A stretch of 64,000 nucleotides of DNA from Lucifuga dentata (Eukaryota; Chordata; Actinopteri; Ophidiiformes; Bythitidae): assembly GCA_014773175.1 (NCBI GenBank), contig VXCM01002561.1, forward strand, positions 64,549 to 128,548, written 5' to 3'. Both the position numbers and the translations under genes were made by a program. The notes beneath the pieces are model-generated. The model saw only the letters and a list, made by a program, of their open reading frames with translations, did no database searches and was not told the DNA's origin. Numbering within the stretch: the stretch's first letter is position 1; every line of letters begins with the position of its first letter. Below are positions 24,235-34,620 of this stretch, one piece after another.

Positions 24235-25463
24235 GGTCCGTGTACATAACGGCCAATCGATTTTCGTTTTGAAATAGGGAAACAGAAAACGGATAATGAG
24301 CTCTTTTCCGGTTTTTGTTTTGGAATAGGAAAATGAAAAATGAGTCGTCTTCCGATGTTTCTGATGTTCATAAATGGTAAATTAGTTTCTTGCTTGAAAA
24401 CAGCATTAGCGACTTTAAGCTTAAGTTTGCCATCAGAGCAGCTTCGCAATCCGTGTATCATTTATTCTTTACATATCCATTTAAGAATCCAAAATCAGAA
24501 AAAGAAAAAACAATTTGCTATTTCATTATTTATTTACAAATCTAACATAAAAAAAAACAAATAATGAATTATTTTTTGTACTTTAGATTTTATGTTCAAA
24601 TTGAAAATAGAAAATGAGAAAACGGGGCCAGGGACCGAACTTGATTTTGATATAAGCTTTCCAAATTTTTTCTTTTTTTTTTTTTNGGTCATTACATACA
24701 ATGTTAATAATGTACGTCTATTTTCTATTTTACTGAATTATTTGAAAAGATTAGATGAAACAGTATGACAACAGTCATGTCATTGAGAATTATGAGTTTA
24801 TTTCCTCTGAAAGATTAAATTCTCCATGATCGTCCATGCTAGAAAAACATGAAATGCTAGCAAAACACGGAATTTTGACCCGGAATTTGCTAACTTCCGA
24901 GTCAGATCAATTCAGTAAGCTTAAATATCAAAATCAATTCGGTCAGTGGCCCCGTTTTCCCATTTTCTATTTTTAACTTGAGCATAAAATTGAAAGTACG
25001 AAAAAGAAGTCTATATTTGTTTGTTTTTTATGTTGGATTTATAGATGAATATGAAAAAAAGGAATGGTACACAGATTCTTCACTTTTCAAGTCCTTGTTC
25101 AGCACAACATCTCCCAACACTCCTCTCTGAAAATCCTCTCTGGCTCCAAATTGGGCTCATAATGCAACAGTGATATCACCTCCAGACATTCCTTTTCCCC
25201 TGTTTTCTAAAATGAAATCTGCATGTTCTTGCAAAGACATATTTCCCGTTTGAAGCTACCATCTGATTAGCCTCTTCCTCTTCTTTGGTTTTCAGCGGGT
25301 GACAAATCAGGTAAAGACCAAAGACTTCCGGTGCAAACAAAGAAATAAACACAAAAGCAAAGCAGAAAGTTTTCAAGCTTGAAACATACAAAGAAAAATT
25401 GGAAAACGGCTCGTTTTTTGTTTTCCTTTTCCAAAAATTGATTGGCCGTTGTGTACACGAACC
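24235..25463. mobile_element. Long-arm palindromic (foldback) DNA element
   Basis: 1229 bp with complementary tips: GGTCCGTGTACATAACGGCC at the left and the inverse of GGTTCGTGTACACAACGGCC at the right. Pairing continues inward with indels: AAAACGGGGCCA near 24622 pairs with TGGCCCCGTTTTCCC near 24946, and ACAAATCTAACATAAAAA pairs with TTTTTATGTTGGATTTAT near 25025. The flanks carry a direct TTTTTG at 24229-24234 and 25464-25469, a possible 6-bp target duplication. The central 250 bp is unpaired and non-coding. The superfamily is not determined. Confidence 0.8.
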
Positions 25464-25469
25464 TTTTTG

Positions 25470-25990
25470 GTCATTCTGTTTGATCTTTTAGGTTGTATTT
25501 TCATTATAAATGGTCTGCACGCAACAGGAGCATACACCAATTCCACTGAGAATCAACAGCAGTTTTTCAGATTTTTGAGTTTCTGGCATTCTTGACTCGT
25601 GTTGGTTGGCGCTGGGTGCGGTTGAGTCCAAATGATTTTCATTAATCAGCTTATAATAGACTTGAATCATTTTCTAACAAGTTGTAATTTTGTTTGGGTT
25701 TTCCTTACATTATTAGTAGCTAAAAAAAAAAAAAAANTAAAAAAAAAAAAAAAGCCCCAAACTGAAACTCAGTTAAGGACAGACATATGAATATGGTGCC
25801 ATGTAGAAAAAGAAAAGGATGAAGAAGAGGGATGAAAGATGAAAAGAGGAAGAGCGGTAAAGTGGGAGGAAGGACAAGGGAAGATACGGGTGGGATATGC
25901 CTATTTCAGACTTCACCCATCATTCTCCATATGGTGTAGTAATAACTGCCCTCCACCCTCACTCCCATCCTGCTCTGCTCACCAAACGCC
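25470..25990. other. Unassigned sequence
   Basis: Includes an A-run gap at 25737 and a purine-rich stretch at 25800-25890. Nothing else recognised. Confidence 0.5.
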
Positions 25991-26008
25991 TCAGGGTGTC
26001 TGACTGCG

Positions 26009-26118
26009 TATGTGTGTGTGTGTGTGTGTGTATGTGTGTGTGTGTGGGTGTGGGCAACGCATTNGTCTGACTGCGTATGTGTGTGTGTGTGTGTGTGTAT
26101 GTGTGTGTGTGTGGGTGT
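26009..26118. repeat. (TG)n microsatellite duplicated at an N
   Basis: GTCTGACTGCGTATG plus the TG array plus GGGCAACGCATT is present twice around the N at 26064. Frames across it are artefacts. The following 26120-26880 is unassigned. Confidence 0.92.
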
Positions 26119-26880
26119 GGGCAACGCATTACCTGTGTCATTTACCTGCTCACAGCTTGCAAGTGTGACATAGCTAAAGGCCAAAAACAACAGAAGCTTT
26201 CTTTTTTTCACTCTCTCTCTCTCTCCATTCATCTATCTCTGTATCTTTACCTTTTTTATCAAATCATTTCTGTCAGTTATCAGTTATTTAAAGACCATTT
26301 TAACAATAAAATTATATAGAAAAATACTAGTGTAATATGCAAAAATGCTTCAAATAAAACAGAAAAAGAGGTTGAATCAGGTCAGGAGAAATTGTGGGGG
26401 TAAATGGTTTAGATGTGATTTATTTTGTTCTATTTTGTACTGGTGGGCTTTTTTCTGAGTATGATGTTAAAATTTGAAGGTAAGATGAAGTTATGTGAGT
26501 CTGAGGAGATGGAAACGTTCTGTTGTGCGTGACTTTTTTTTTTATCTGTATGATCAGAGACGCAGACAGACAGCTGGAGGAGGCGACAGGTGTCAGGCCA
26601 GAACCACAAAACGCCCTTTTGCATAATTCAGCTGAAACCGTCTGTCCTGTCATACTAACATCAACATCCATCATTGCCTCATTATTCAGCAATAACTGTC
26701 TTCTGATTATTCACCAACCTTTAAATATTGAGAATAATTTTAAAAAATCATGAATTAGTTTTGAATTTCTGGGATTATTCCTGGATATTTACTCATGATT
26801 TATTTTAGTCTGGTTATTCACAGTTATTACCAGTTTGTGCAGAATAACAAATATTGAATTTAGCATAAAAACAATATGAA

Positions 26881-27058
26881 AGCACTCAGACAGCGCAAAG
26901 CCAACAAAATCCTCGATAAATCCTTCTTCTGGATCCAGAATATGATCTGGATTGTCTTCAAAATTTGAACACTTCTTCCTCTCAACATTCTATTCCCCAG
27001 ACTTCAACTAAATCCGTCCTTAACCTTTCGAGATATCCTGCTAACAAATACAGATGAT
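26881..27058 (-). mobile_element. 'TACCTCYRCCAAGG' MITE family, partial copy
   Basis: GCACTCAGACAGCGC at the outer side, TTCTGGATCCAGAATATGAT, then CGAGATATCCTGCTAACAAA follow the order of the more complete copy at 55170-55430. The opposite terminus is lost. Confidence 0.7.
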
Positions 27059-27216
27059 CATAACTTCAGAAGTAACAGTCCAGAACTATCTTGACGAAAT
27101 ACAAATTTTTGGCTCATTTTCATGTTATAAACATCATTTTATGGGTATTTTCAATTATCTCTTTATAGATTTAATGAATAATATTGCAGTACCAGTTGAA
27201 AACGTGCCTGTTTGGA

Positions 27217-27470
27217 ACGGGCCGGACTTTATGGTGTGCGCCGCCCTGCCATAAGTGACTGTGAAGGGGAGCGTATGCTACCGCACCCAAAGTGTATCCT
27301 GCCGCACGGACTACTTTTTACCGACGCAGCTCAATTTGAGAACCGCTCATCCAAACAACTTCACACGCGACACTGCACATCCTCGGGTCCTGAGCAATAA
27401 ACCTGCCAAATTCCAGCTTCATACAGTGCCGGGTTCTAGAGATCATGGTGCCACAGACAGACAGAGAAAC
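27217..27470. repeat. Two-copy dispersed repeat, copy 2
   Basis: Homologous to 2577-2870 in the same orientation, lacking its 40-bp extra block. Shared exact words include GTGTATCCTGCC, ACGGACTACTTTTTACCG and GGTCCTGAGCAATAAA. It is CpG-rich relative to its neighbours. Family and function unknown. Confidence 0.75.
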
Positions 27471-27626
27471 TGTAATTATAATAAGATACAGTAGTAAAAT
27501 CTACATTTTCATGTAAGTTGTCTCTCCAGACTATTATGCTGCATGTGAATGTATCATGAAAGTGGTGTGAGAGGGAAGAAAAGAGGGAGAAAAGGAGAGA
27601 CAGATGAAACAAGAAAAAGAACAGGC

Positions 27627-27628
<2 letters not shown>

Positions 27629-27662
<34 letters not shown>

Positions 27663-27691
27663 GAAGAGAGAGAATGTGAATNAGAACAGGC

Positions 27692-27724
<33 letters not shown>
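27629..27724. repeat. (GA)n microsatellite duplicated at an N
   Basis: AGAACAGGCTTAC plus (GA)n plus AGAGAATGTGAAT occurs on both sides of the N at 27682. Confidence 0.92.
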
Positions 27725-27727
<3 letters not shown>

Positions 27728-27803
27728 GAAGAGAGAGAATGTGAATGAGACCATCCTTCAAATATCAGACAACCACCAGAGACCTCCCCTGAGACTGATT
27801 ACA

Positions 27804-27807
<4 letters not shown>

Positions 27808-27866
<59 letters not shown>

Positions 27867-27867
27867 N

Positions 27868-27901
<34 letters not shown>

Positions 27902-28025
27902 GAGGGCACTATGGGCTAATGGGCTATAGGTTGAGGCTACCTGTCTACCTGCCTGGCACGCAGATATCTGAAACTGCTTCAAAGCTGAGCTGAAGTGAAC
28001 TCTCCCCTTTACACACACACACGCA

Positions 28026-28054
<29 letters not shown>
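27808..28054. repeat. (CA)n, (CT)n and (CA/GC)n cluster
   Basis: About 30 CA units to 27866, an N, CT units to 27899, then a second CA array with CGCACG variants at 28011-28054. The CA/CT junction is a gap join and may not be contiguous in the genome. Confidence 0.93.
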
Positions 28055-28056
<2 letters not shown>

Positions 28057-28540
28057 GCCTGGGGCTGGTACCACTGTTGGCTTTATTACAGTGTGATTGT
28101 CACTCAGTGTCAAAAGAATTGAAAAAAAAAAAAAAGGCTCAGATGATGATATGAAAAAATCACGGATAAAAGGCTTATCATGGTGTATTTTGTCATATTT
28201 TGATATGTCAGTAAATTGTATGTAATATGCCAGTAAACTGATATTTCATGTAATCATACTGTAGGTGTGAGTCAGGACACGACACATACATGTTATCATG
28301 AGCCGGCATGATCAGATGTAACAGAAGAGAAACTTTTCTTTTCATACAAAAGTGACATTAGTGACATTTTTCGAACAATAAAGGTCATTTTTTAAAATGA
28401 ATGCATGATTAGCAAACATACTGTATACACTTTATGAAAACTTTTACATTTGCTGTTTTAAGCCCTTTTAAACACCTTACAGGATAGGAGCCCTCTGTTG
28501 TGTTGTGAACGCACGTTATTACCTCATGCTGCAGACGTTA

Positions 28541-28845
28541 GGGTTTGTTTGTTTGTTTGTTTGTTTATTTGTTAGCAGGATTTCTCTAATGGTGTAAGTC
28601 TGACCCAGGGAGGAACTAGTTAAATTTTGGTTAGCGGATCCAGGGAATTCCAAGGAATTTTTGTAAAAAGTTTGTTAGCATTGTGAGATATGATGTATTT
28701 TTTTAAAATTGTTTTTTCAACTTTTACACCAGTCTCAAAACAACCAGGAATATTTATCCCATGTTAGTTAAAATGCAGTTTGATATGGCTCTGGATAAGG
28801 ATTTGGATCCAGTGGAATATGTTCTTGGATGGGAGGTATATGCCG
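28541..28845 (+). mobile_element. 'TACCTCYRCCAAGG' MITE family, diverged copy
   Basis: (TTTG)n followed by TTGTTAGCAGGATTTCTC, TAAATTTTGGTTAGCGGATC, AAGGATTTGGATCCAG and GGGAGGTATATGCCG is the plus-sense order of the family. The left terminus before the TTTG run is missing. Confidence 0.65.
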
Positions 28846-28896
28846 TCCAGTAAAAACATTCAGCAGAAACATACAACAACCATTAATGTGTCATGT

Positions 28897-29453
28897 ATAA
28901 AGGACCATGCCAGCCATTTTGTATGTTTGATATATTAAATTTTCATACATGTAACGTTAGTGACAATCATTTCCCAAAGCATACTACTGGAACGGTGAGT
29001 TATTATTTTTTTCCTACCTTCCAGAGCTCCATTGGTTTCAGTTCATTCTGGTACACTATTAAAATCAACTTGTTGATACTTGAAACATTCTTGGGATAGG
29101 TAATCCATCATCGCCAACAAGACGTATATTTTAGCGTTTAAGCGCAATAAAAAGTGGAGTGAACGTATGTCTCCACCGGGGAATATAGTCCCAAAAGAAG
29201 ACCTGCATTTATGGAAAAATTTAAATGACCCTGACTTCATAAGGCTGTGTAAATATTAGCAGGAGAAACATGGATTTTTAAGGTGGGTTTATCGCTTGAA
29301 TATTTGATTTTGAAAGATTAAGAGATTTTGCAAAATATCAGAAAAGCTGAAATACAGTTTTATCCTTTGGGAAATGATTGTCAGTAATGTAACATGTATG
29401 AAAATTGAATATATTAGGCTCAAACATGCAAAATTGGTGATATGGTCCTTTAA
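28897..29453 (+). mobile_element. TTAA-MITE family, copy G
   Basis: Left tip reads ATAAAGGACCATGCC, where TTAA has been replaced. The right tip ATATGGTCCTTTAA is intact. The left arm has a short deletion (ATGTTTGATATATTAAATTT). A near-perfect 17-bp direct repeat flanks the element, TTAATGTGT(C/G)ATGTATA at 28883-28899 and 29450-29466, which is longer than a TTAA target duplication would give. Confidence 0.88.
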
Positions 29454-29779
29454 TGTGTGATGTATATTTAACAGCAACACAGATGGATCCAGGAAAATAT
29501 TATTTATTATAGTCATTTCTTTCTCTTCAGGTGAGTATATTATTAAAATGAAATCTTGTTCGGGCTTGATGTGTTCCTCATGATGAAAATCAACCTTGCA
29601 CAGAGAAAAAAAAGAAAACAAAAAAAGGAACAAACTCCATCAACCCATGTTTGATAGATTTTGATTGATATGATTGGGAAATATATTGCAGAAAGACAAC
29701 AAAAAAACAAACCAGGAAGTGACAGATGACCTTTTTAAATGACAGCTCTGTGTCTGTGAAAGGATCGGAAACATTTCCC

Positions 29780-30110
29780 TCCCTCTGTTTTCTTCCTCTC
29801 TGTCTGTTCATGCCAATTCTTTGATGTTAATTTGACAAGTAGGATTACACCAAAATGTACTTCCCCCTGCTCGGCTAAATGAAACAGCTTTCTTAAAGCG
29901 GAAAGTGAGTCTATATTTGGTGTCTATACAGGCTGTGCGGAGCCATTTATTAGATAGGAAGGAAACACAGGGAGGGAATAAGTGGTAAGTGTCCTTTAAT
30001 AATACTTGTAATTGAGTTAATCCAAATGAAGCTATAGCAGCAGTTATGATTTCATCCGGATTAAAAAACAGGCTAGAGCTAATGATCCCTGGTATCCATA
30101 GCAACAGTCC
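29780..30110. other. Non-repetitive motif-dense island, possible enhancer
   Basis: Repeat-free sequence with homeodomain-like words (GGATTA at 30058, GTTAATCC at 30017, AATTGAG at 30011), CCATTTATTAGATAGG (29943) and an RFX X-box at its 3' end. The texture is like that of vertebrate conserved elements. No coding frame is convincing. Confidence 0.35.
30092..30105 (+). promoter_or_regulatory. RFX X-box match
   Basis: GTATCCATAGCAAC fits the X-box pattern of two half sites with a 2-base AT spacer (GTNNCC AT RGNAAC). X-boxes are bound by RFX factors, often at ciliary genes and enhancers. Confidence 0.45.
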
Positions 30111-30220
30111 TATAAGGAAGTCATCCCCCTCCCCCCATAGTGTACTTACCTACTTGACAATACACACATAGTTTACATAGTCTAGCCAATTCAACGTCTC
30201 TATAGAAGCATTTTAATCAT

Positions 30221-30226
<6 letters not shown>

Positions 30227-30292
<66 letters not shown>

Positions 30293-30340
30293 TTTCTCTT
30301 TCTCTCCCTCTCCCTCCCTCCCTCCCTCCCTCTCTTTGCT
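30227..30340. repeat. Pyrimidine tract (CT)n/(CTCC)n
   Basis: Nearly pure C/T for about 110 bp. It directly precedes the candidate exon at 30365 and could serve as an extended polypyrimidine tract. Confidence 0.9.
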
Positions 30341-30364
30341 GTGATCTATGTCTCTCTGCCTCAG

Positions 30365-30573
30365 GGGAAACACAATCATCACTCAGTGGATCCACCCATC
30401 CGTCCCTCCGTCGTGCCCAGGGGCCCCCGGGCCACTCCTAACCCCAGAACACTGCACCCTCCGTGGGATGAAACCTGGCCGCGTGCCCCCTCTCCCCTCC
30501 CTGGAGCCTCAGTGGAGTTGTGCGGCTTCAACTCGTCTTACAGGGCGTCGATTCAGCGTGAAATCAAACCCTG
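30365..30573 (+). other. Candidate exon, product unknown
   Basis: A long pyrimidine tract ends in GCCTCAG|G, a good acceptor, and the segment ends CCCTG|GTGAGA, a good donor. The 209 bp between is the most GC-rich stretch in this part of the window, and two of three frames stay open across it. The predicted peptides are rich in Pro and Arg and I recognise neither. The neighbouring frame continues only a few codons past the donor. It may be a real coding or lncRNA exon of a gene spanning this window, or a chance GC island. No companion exon was found. Confidence 0.25.
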
Positions 30574-30597
30574 GTGAGAGAGAACACAGGCCGGGAT

Positions 30598-30650
30598 AGA
30601 CAGACGGATAGACAGAGAGACGGATAGACAGACAGACAGACAGATGATGA
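30598..30650. repeat. Degenerate (GACA)/(GATA) repeat
   Basis: GACAGACGGATAGACAGAGA-type units over about 50 bp. Confidence 0.8.
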
Positions 30651-30809
30651 ACGGATGCATCCAGGCCAGGTTGAGGGAACAAGGAGAAGCCCTCAGGGAT
30701 AATCAGAGATAGAAAGATACAGAGAGAGAGAGGAAAATACTATACGTTTTAATCTAGCCTACTATATTTATCTGACCTACTTGATTAATTTTTTTTTAAC
30801 ATTCCAAAT

Positions 30810-31072
30810 GCAATGAGCTCATAAATCATGACGATTCTCATAGATTAAACTACCTTAAAAGTATGTAAAGTTGTTAAAATTACCAGTTACAACTTTAAAA
30901 TACTACAAACTTTTTAATGCATCGATAACTAAACACTCTGAAAGGGGCCATTCTGCACTTTTACTTTGGATACTTTAAGTACTTTTGGCTGCTTATCTGT
31001 GTATCACTTTGAATGTAGGACATTTACGTGTAATTTTTGGGACTTTTACTAAAGAGAAAAGATTTGAGTATT
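30810..31072 (+). mobile_element. Tol2-like hAT MITE, large fragment
   Basis: Carries CATAGATTAAACTACC, AAAATACTACAAAC, TTAATGCATCGATAA, AAAGGGGCCATTCTGCAC, TTTGGATACTTTAAGTAC and GAGTATTTCTTCAACC, the standard order of the widespread fish Tol2-like MITE. The extreme right terminus is damaged and the left end is absent. Confidence 0.75.
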
Positions 31073-31180
31073 TCTTCAACCGATCTCCCAAAATCTGAAA
31101 TCTGTTAGAAACAAAGCTGTGAGAAGGGGAGAGTGGAACAGGAGCCTGCTCTACTTACCAGCTGTTGTTTCCCGATGCAC

Positions 31181-31181
<1 letters not shown>

Positions 31182-31230
<49 letters not shown>
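31182..31230. repeat. (CA)n microsatellite
   Basis: About 24 CA units. The sequence from here to 31980 is unassigned AT-rich DNA. Confidence 0.95.
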
Positions 31231-31240
<10 letters not shown>

Positions 31241-31980
31241 ATGCACGCTTCTACAGAAAAAGCAAATGTACTGTAAACTTCTCCTGAATAGCACATATGG
31301 GAGATGGGGAAGCAACGATCACACTCACACACATGATGTGTGCCTAAGCTGCAAAAAAACAATCAAATGCATATAAATCATGTTATGTAATAAAATAATA
31401 TATATACTGTATATATTACATGTTAGTTAAAGGTCCAAATCTAAACAACGTAGTCATACCATCAGCTCATATTATCAATTATGGTCATGACAAACACACA
31501 GAATGCACATTTTCCATCAAAAATTCACACACAATTTGACAAATATTACATGGTCAAAGCAATGAAAGATTGGGACTTTAAAAGATACCAAATACGAACT
31601 CTTGAATTTGGGAATGCGGTCCATGTCGTGTGTTTGTGATAGCATCTCGTGTCCCAAATTGTCTCTGAGTACCGACACAAATACATATTTCTGTCTTGCA
31701 GCCACTCCCAGCCTCTGCCGGGATCAAACCACACAACCCGATTCTATGAAAAACACAATGAAATCCTCAAAAATATACAAAAGCTGGGAACTTCCAAGGT
31801 TTTCAGGGGCCTGAGAAACTGTTAAGCCGTTAAATGTTTGTGCTGATGTTTACACAGCGCGGAATGTGTCGGGACTCACTTTTGGTGATTAAGATTTGGG
31901 AGTTTAATGGTGAAAGTTCTGTCAAACTATCGTAAATCCTTCAATCTATTGTTGCATGTATGTAATTTTGGCTAAATGTC

Positions 31981-32011
31981 TCCTCTCCTCTCCTCTCCTC
32001 TCCTCTCCTCT
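31981..32011. repeat. (CTCTC)n pentanucleotide repeat
   Basis: About six CTCTC units. Similar short pentamer blocks occur at 19901-19922 and 36366-36391. Confidence 0.9.
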
Positions 32012-32317
32012 ATTTCAACTGACTCCTCAGAAGTGAAGTTAACATGCAGGAATTAAACTTTGAAGCTCTTTGAAACCTCCAGGCATTAAGGGAAATGAGA
32101 GAGAGGGAAAGGGAAAGACAGCAAAAAGGACAGAGGCAGACAGACAGGTATGTTAGTGAGTGTTTCCATCCGACTGCCAGGTGAATTTTATGCAAACATT
32201 TTGAAAATTTTCAAGAATGTAGGATGTGGGTTTGGTGCCTTTACATCAAACTGAAGCTGCAGTCGATGCAAATAAATCAATAAAGATAGAAGACAGACAC
32301 CCGTGAGACACCCGTCT

Positions 32318-32690
32318 CAGTGTCTGTCTGCTTTTCTGTCTGCCTGTCTGTCTCTGTTTTTCCGTCTGTCTCTCTCTGTTTGTCCCTCTGCCTGTCTGTC
32401 TGTCTACCTGTCTGTCAGTCCTGCCTATGTGCTCCTCTGTCCACATCTCTTCTGTCTCTTCCTTCTGTCTGCCTGTCTAAGGCTACCTGCCCACCTGCTG
32501 CTGTCTGTCTCTCTGTCTGCCTGTCTGTCTTACTGCCTCTCTATCTTTGTGTGTCTTTCTGCCTGTCTACCTGCCTGCTTGCATGTTTGTCTGCTTACCT
32601 TTCTCCCTGTCCATTTGCCTATTTGTCCGTTTGTCATCCTCTCTGTCTCTCTGCCTGTCTGTCTCTTTCTCTGCCTGTCTCTCTGACCGA
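32318..32690. repeat. Degenerate (TGTC/TGCC)n tetranucleotide array
   Basis: About 370 bp of TGTCTGTC and TGCCTGTC words with scattered substitutions. The + strand is almost pure pyrimidine plus G. It keeps long Cys/Leu/Ser frames open on + and Arg/Gln/Thr frames on -, which are not genes. Confidence 0.9.
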
Positions 32691-33060
32691 GCTGAAATCC
32701 ACTTGTTGTTGCAGCAGTATTGGGTTTCCTGACATTAGCGGCCCCCCCGTGGCGGCTCTGAGGCTGCGACTCTTTGAAGCTTCGGTGCTGCTGCTCCGGC
32801 TCATTTGGTAACAGGTTGGGAATGGGCCGCTGGTGAAAAATGAGACCTGGTTGCCGTGGCAACAGGTCCCCCACCCACCTCCACAACATGGTTTGGAGGA
32901 ACGTACAGTGACATTTGGCTGGTTTCTCACTGTGGTGGAGCAAATGACATGCGGAGGGTAAACAGATGAACACAGAGTAAACAAGAGTAAACAACATGTT
33001 GGAGTGTTTAATGATGTCATTAATGATGTCATTCATGATGTCACTATAACACAAATGTCA
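32691..33060. other. GC-richer unique segment with X-box
   Basis: The sequence from 32691 to about 32960 is non-repetitive and GC-richer than its surroundings. It contains the palindromic X-box at 32850 and ends in a run of TGATGTCAT words near 33010-33045 (CRE-like half sites, three tandem). It could be a regulatory element; no gene seen. Confidence 0.3.
32850..32863. promoter_or_regulatory. RFX X-box, perfect inverted repeat
   Basis: GTTGCCGTGGCAAC: GTTGCC, two bases, then exact complement GGCAAC. This is very close to the optimal RFX site GTTGCCATGGCAAC. Confidence 0.5.
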
Positions 33061-33182
33061 GCATTGACTGCTGTTCTTTCTCTCTGCTTTTATTGTTTTT
33101 ATCTTTCTTTCCTTTCTTCTTTCCTTCCTTATTATATCATTTTACTCCAATAGTTGCTTTTTCTACTTTCTTTCTTCCCTTT

Positions 33183-33188
33183 CTTCCT

Positions 33189-33220
<32 letters not shown>

Positions 33221-33222
33221 TA
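33183..33222. repeat. (TTTC)n microsatellite
   Basis: About nine TTTC units within a wider C/T-rich tract from 33075. Confidence 0.93.
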
Positions 33223-33255
33223 CCTGGTGTCAAATTTAAAATACCCCAAACTGGC

Positions 33256-33458
33256 AATAGTGGTGATAAATTCTGCCCTTCTTCACTGATTACTTCTACT
33301 TTTGATACCTGAGTACATTTTACTGGCAGAACATATTTACTTTTACTTTAAGTCAAACTTCAAATTCAGGACTTTCACTTGTAGGGAGTATTTTGACATT
33401 GTGGTATTGCGATATTTTTTGCTTAAGAAAAAGACGTGAATACTTTTTTTCAGCACTG
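33256..33458 (+). mobile_element. Tol2-like hAT MITE, right half
   Basis: CTGAGTACATTTTACTGG, TTCAGGACTTTCACTTG, GGGAGTATTTTGACATTG, GTGGTATTGCG and GTGAATACTTTTTTTCAGCA then CTG match the right half of the family in order, including the terminal CACTG. The left half is not recognisable. Confidence 0.8.
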
Positions 33459-33483
33459 TTTTAGTGACATATTTGCTCAGAAA

Positions 33484-33496
33484 TATATATGTATAC

Positions 33497-33547
<51 letters not shown>

Positions 33548-33576
33548 TCGATAGATAGATATACATACATACATAT
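33484..33576. repeat. (TACA)n/(TA)n/(GATA)n microsatellite
   Basis: TACATACA, then about 20 TA units, then GATAGATAGATA and TACATACA. Partly palindromic. Confidence 0.93.
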
Positions 33577-34430
33577 ATTTTACTCATAGATCTTGTGTAG
33601 CTTTGGGGTAAATTTTCAGCACCTTCTAAAAACACTTTTGGAGTGTTACATTCACACTGAAATGTTCATCCTGCAGAAATCTAAGTGGAAAAACAGCTTC
33701 TGGGTTTTACTTTGAAAGTTGTTTAACTATCACGTTTCTCTCGTCACAGGGGAACCAGGCCAGCTTTAGGTTTAGGCCTCGGGCCCGTTTGGGTCCCGAC
33801 CCAGTTTAAGAAACCAGCTTTTAGACAATTGGTTTTGGTGTAATGAGTTTGTCTTTATGGTCATACCTGGTAATTACTGTGTCATGGCAGAGCAGTAAAC
33901 GGGTTTAACCGTTATAGAGGAGCGTTTAACCTAACAGGCTTCAGGCTTTGGCAGGTGTCGATTTACTGCAGCTGTGAGCCCAAAGGCACATCGGCAAACA
34001 GCTTCTGTAAACTACATGAGATGGTATTTATGGTTAAAATACGGGCTGTGACAGAGATTAATCTACTGTATCACCCTTTAAAATATACACTGGATTCACC
34101 CGATTTACTGTTAGTGCGTTCTTATTTTTTTCAGTTATCAGCAGGAAATCTTGCCGACACTAAACTGAAACTCAAACCGGAAATAACGGCACAGAAAGCA
34201 AAATGTCTGCCTTCAGAAAAGCTCTTCACCACCTTCACCCTGCAGCTCAGGATGAAGACAATCTCATGTTTTAGGAGGATTTCTGAGTAATGACATCTTC
34301 AAAAGTTAAACTCACACGTCTTTGATCAAACGCAGAAGCTGCAGCAAGTGATGCAGTTAGGCGTTTTGGAGTCCTCAAAAAGACCATGAAAACAGCTTAG
34401 GAACCCCTGTACCATTCAGTACCATTCAGC
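33577..34430. other. Unassigned sequence
   Basis: No repeat recognised. A 111-codon frame at 33955-34290 (+) begins at GTG, lacks protein-like features and is not called. Confidence 0.45.
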
Positions 34431-34449
34431 CCCCCCCCCCNCCCCCCCC

Positions 34450-34620
34450 CCCCAATCATCTGCAACAAATGATTATTTTTATTAGTAATTAATGTGTCAG
34501 TTATTATTTGATTATCATTTAGACGTTGAAATTTATAGAGTCAAAAATGAATGAAAAACAAGTTGGATTGTAAAGTGACGTTTTCAAATGGCTTATTTTG
34601 TCTGATCAAAAGTAAAAAAA
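34450..34620 (+). mobile_element. 'AGGGCTGCAAC' MITE family, left-half fragment
   Basis: CTGCAACAAATGATTATTTT, ATTAATGTGTCAGTTATTAT and TGACGTTTTCAAATGGCTT followed by ATTTTGTCTGATC keep the order of the family's left half. Flanked by homopolymer gaps at 34441 (C) and 34632 (A). Confidence 0.7.

Noticed and set aside
27549..27929. 126-codon frame with unknown residues
   Set aside because: Runs through two single-N gap joins and GA, CA and CT microsatellites.
32303..33054. Long Cys/Leu/Ser (+) and Arg/Gln (-) frames
   Set aside because: They translate a degenerate TGTC/TGCC tetranucleotide array that lacks stops by composition.
33955..34290. 111-codon plus-strand frame
   Set aside because: Begins at GTG, has no known motif and no splice signals that extend it.
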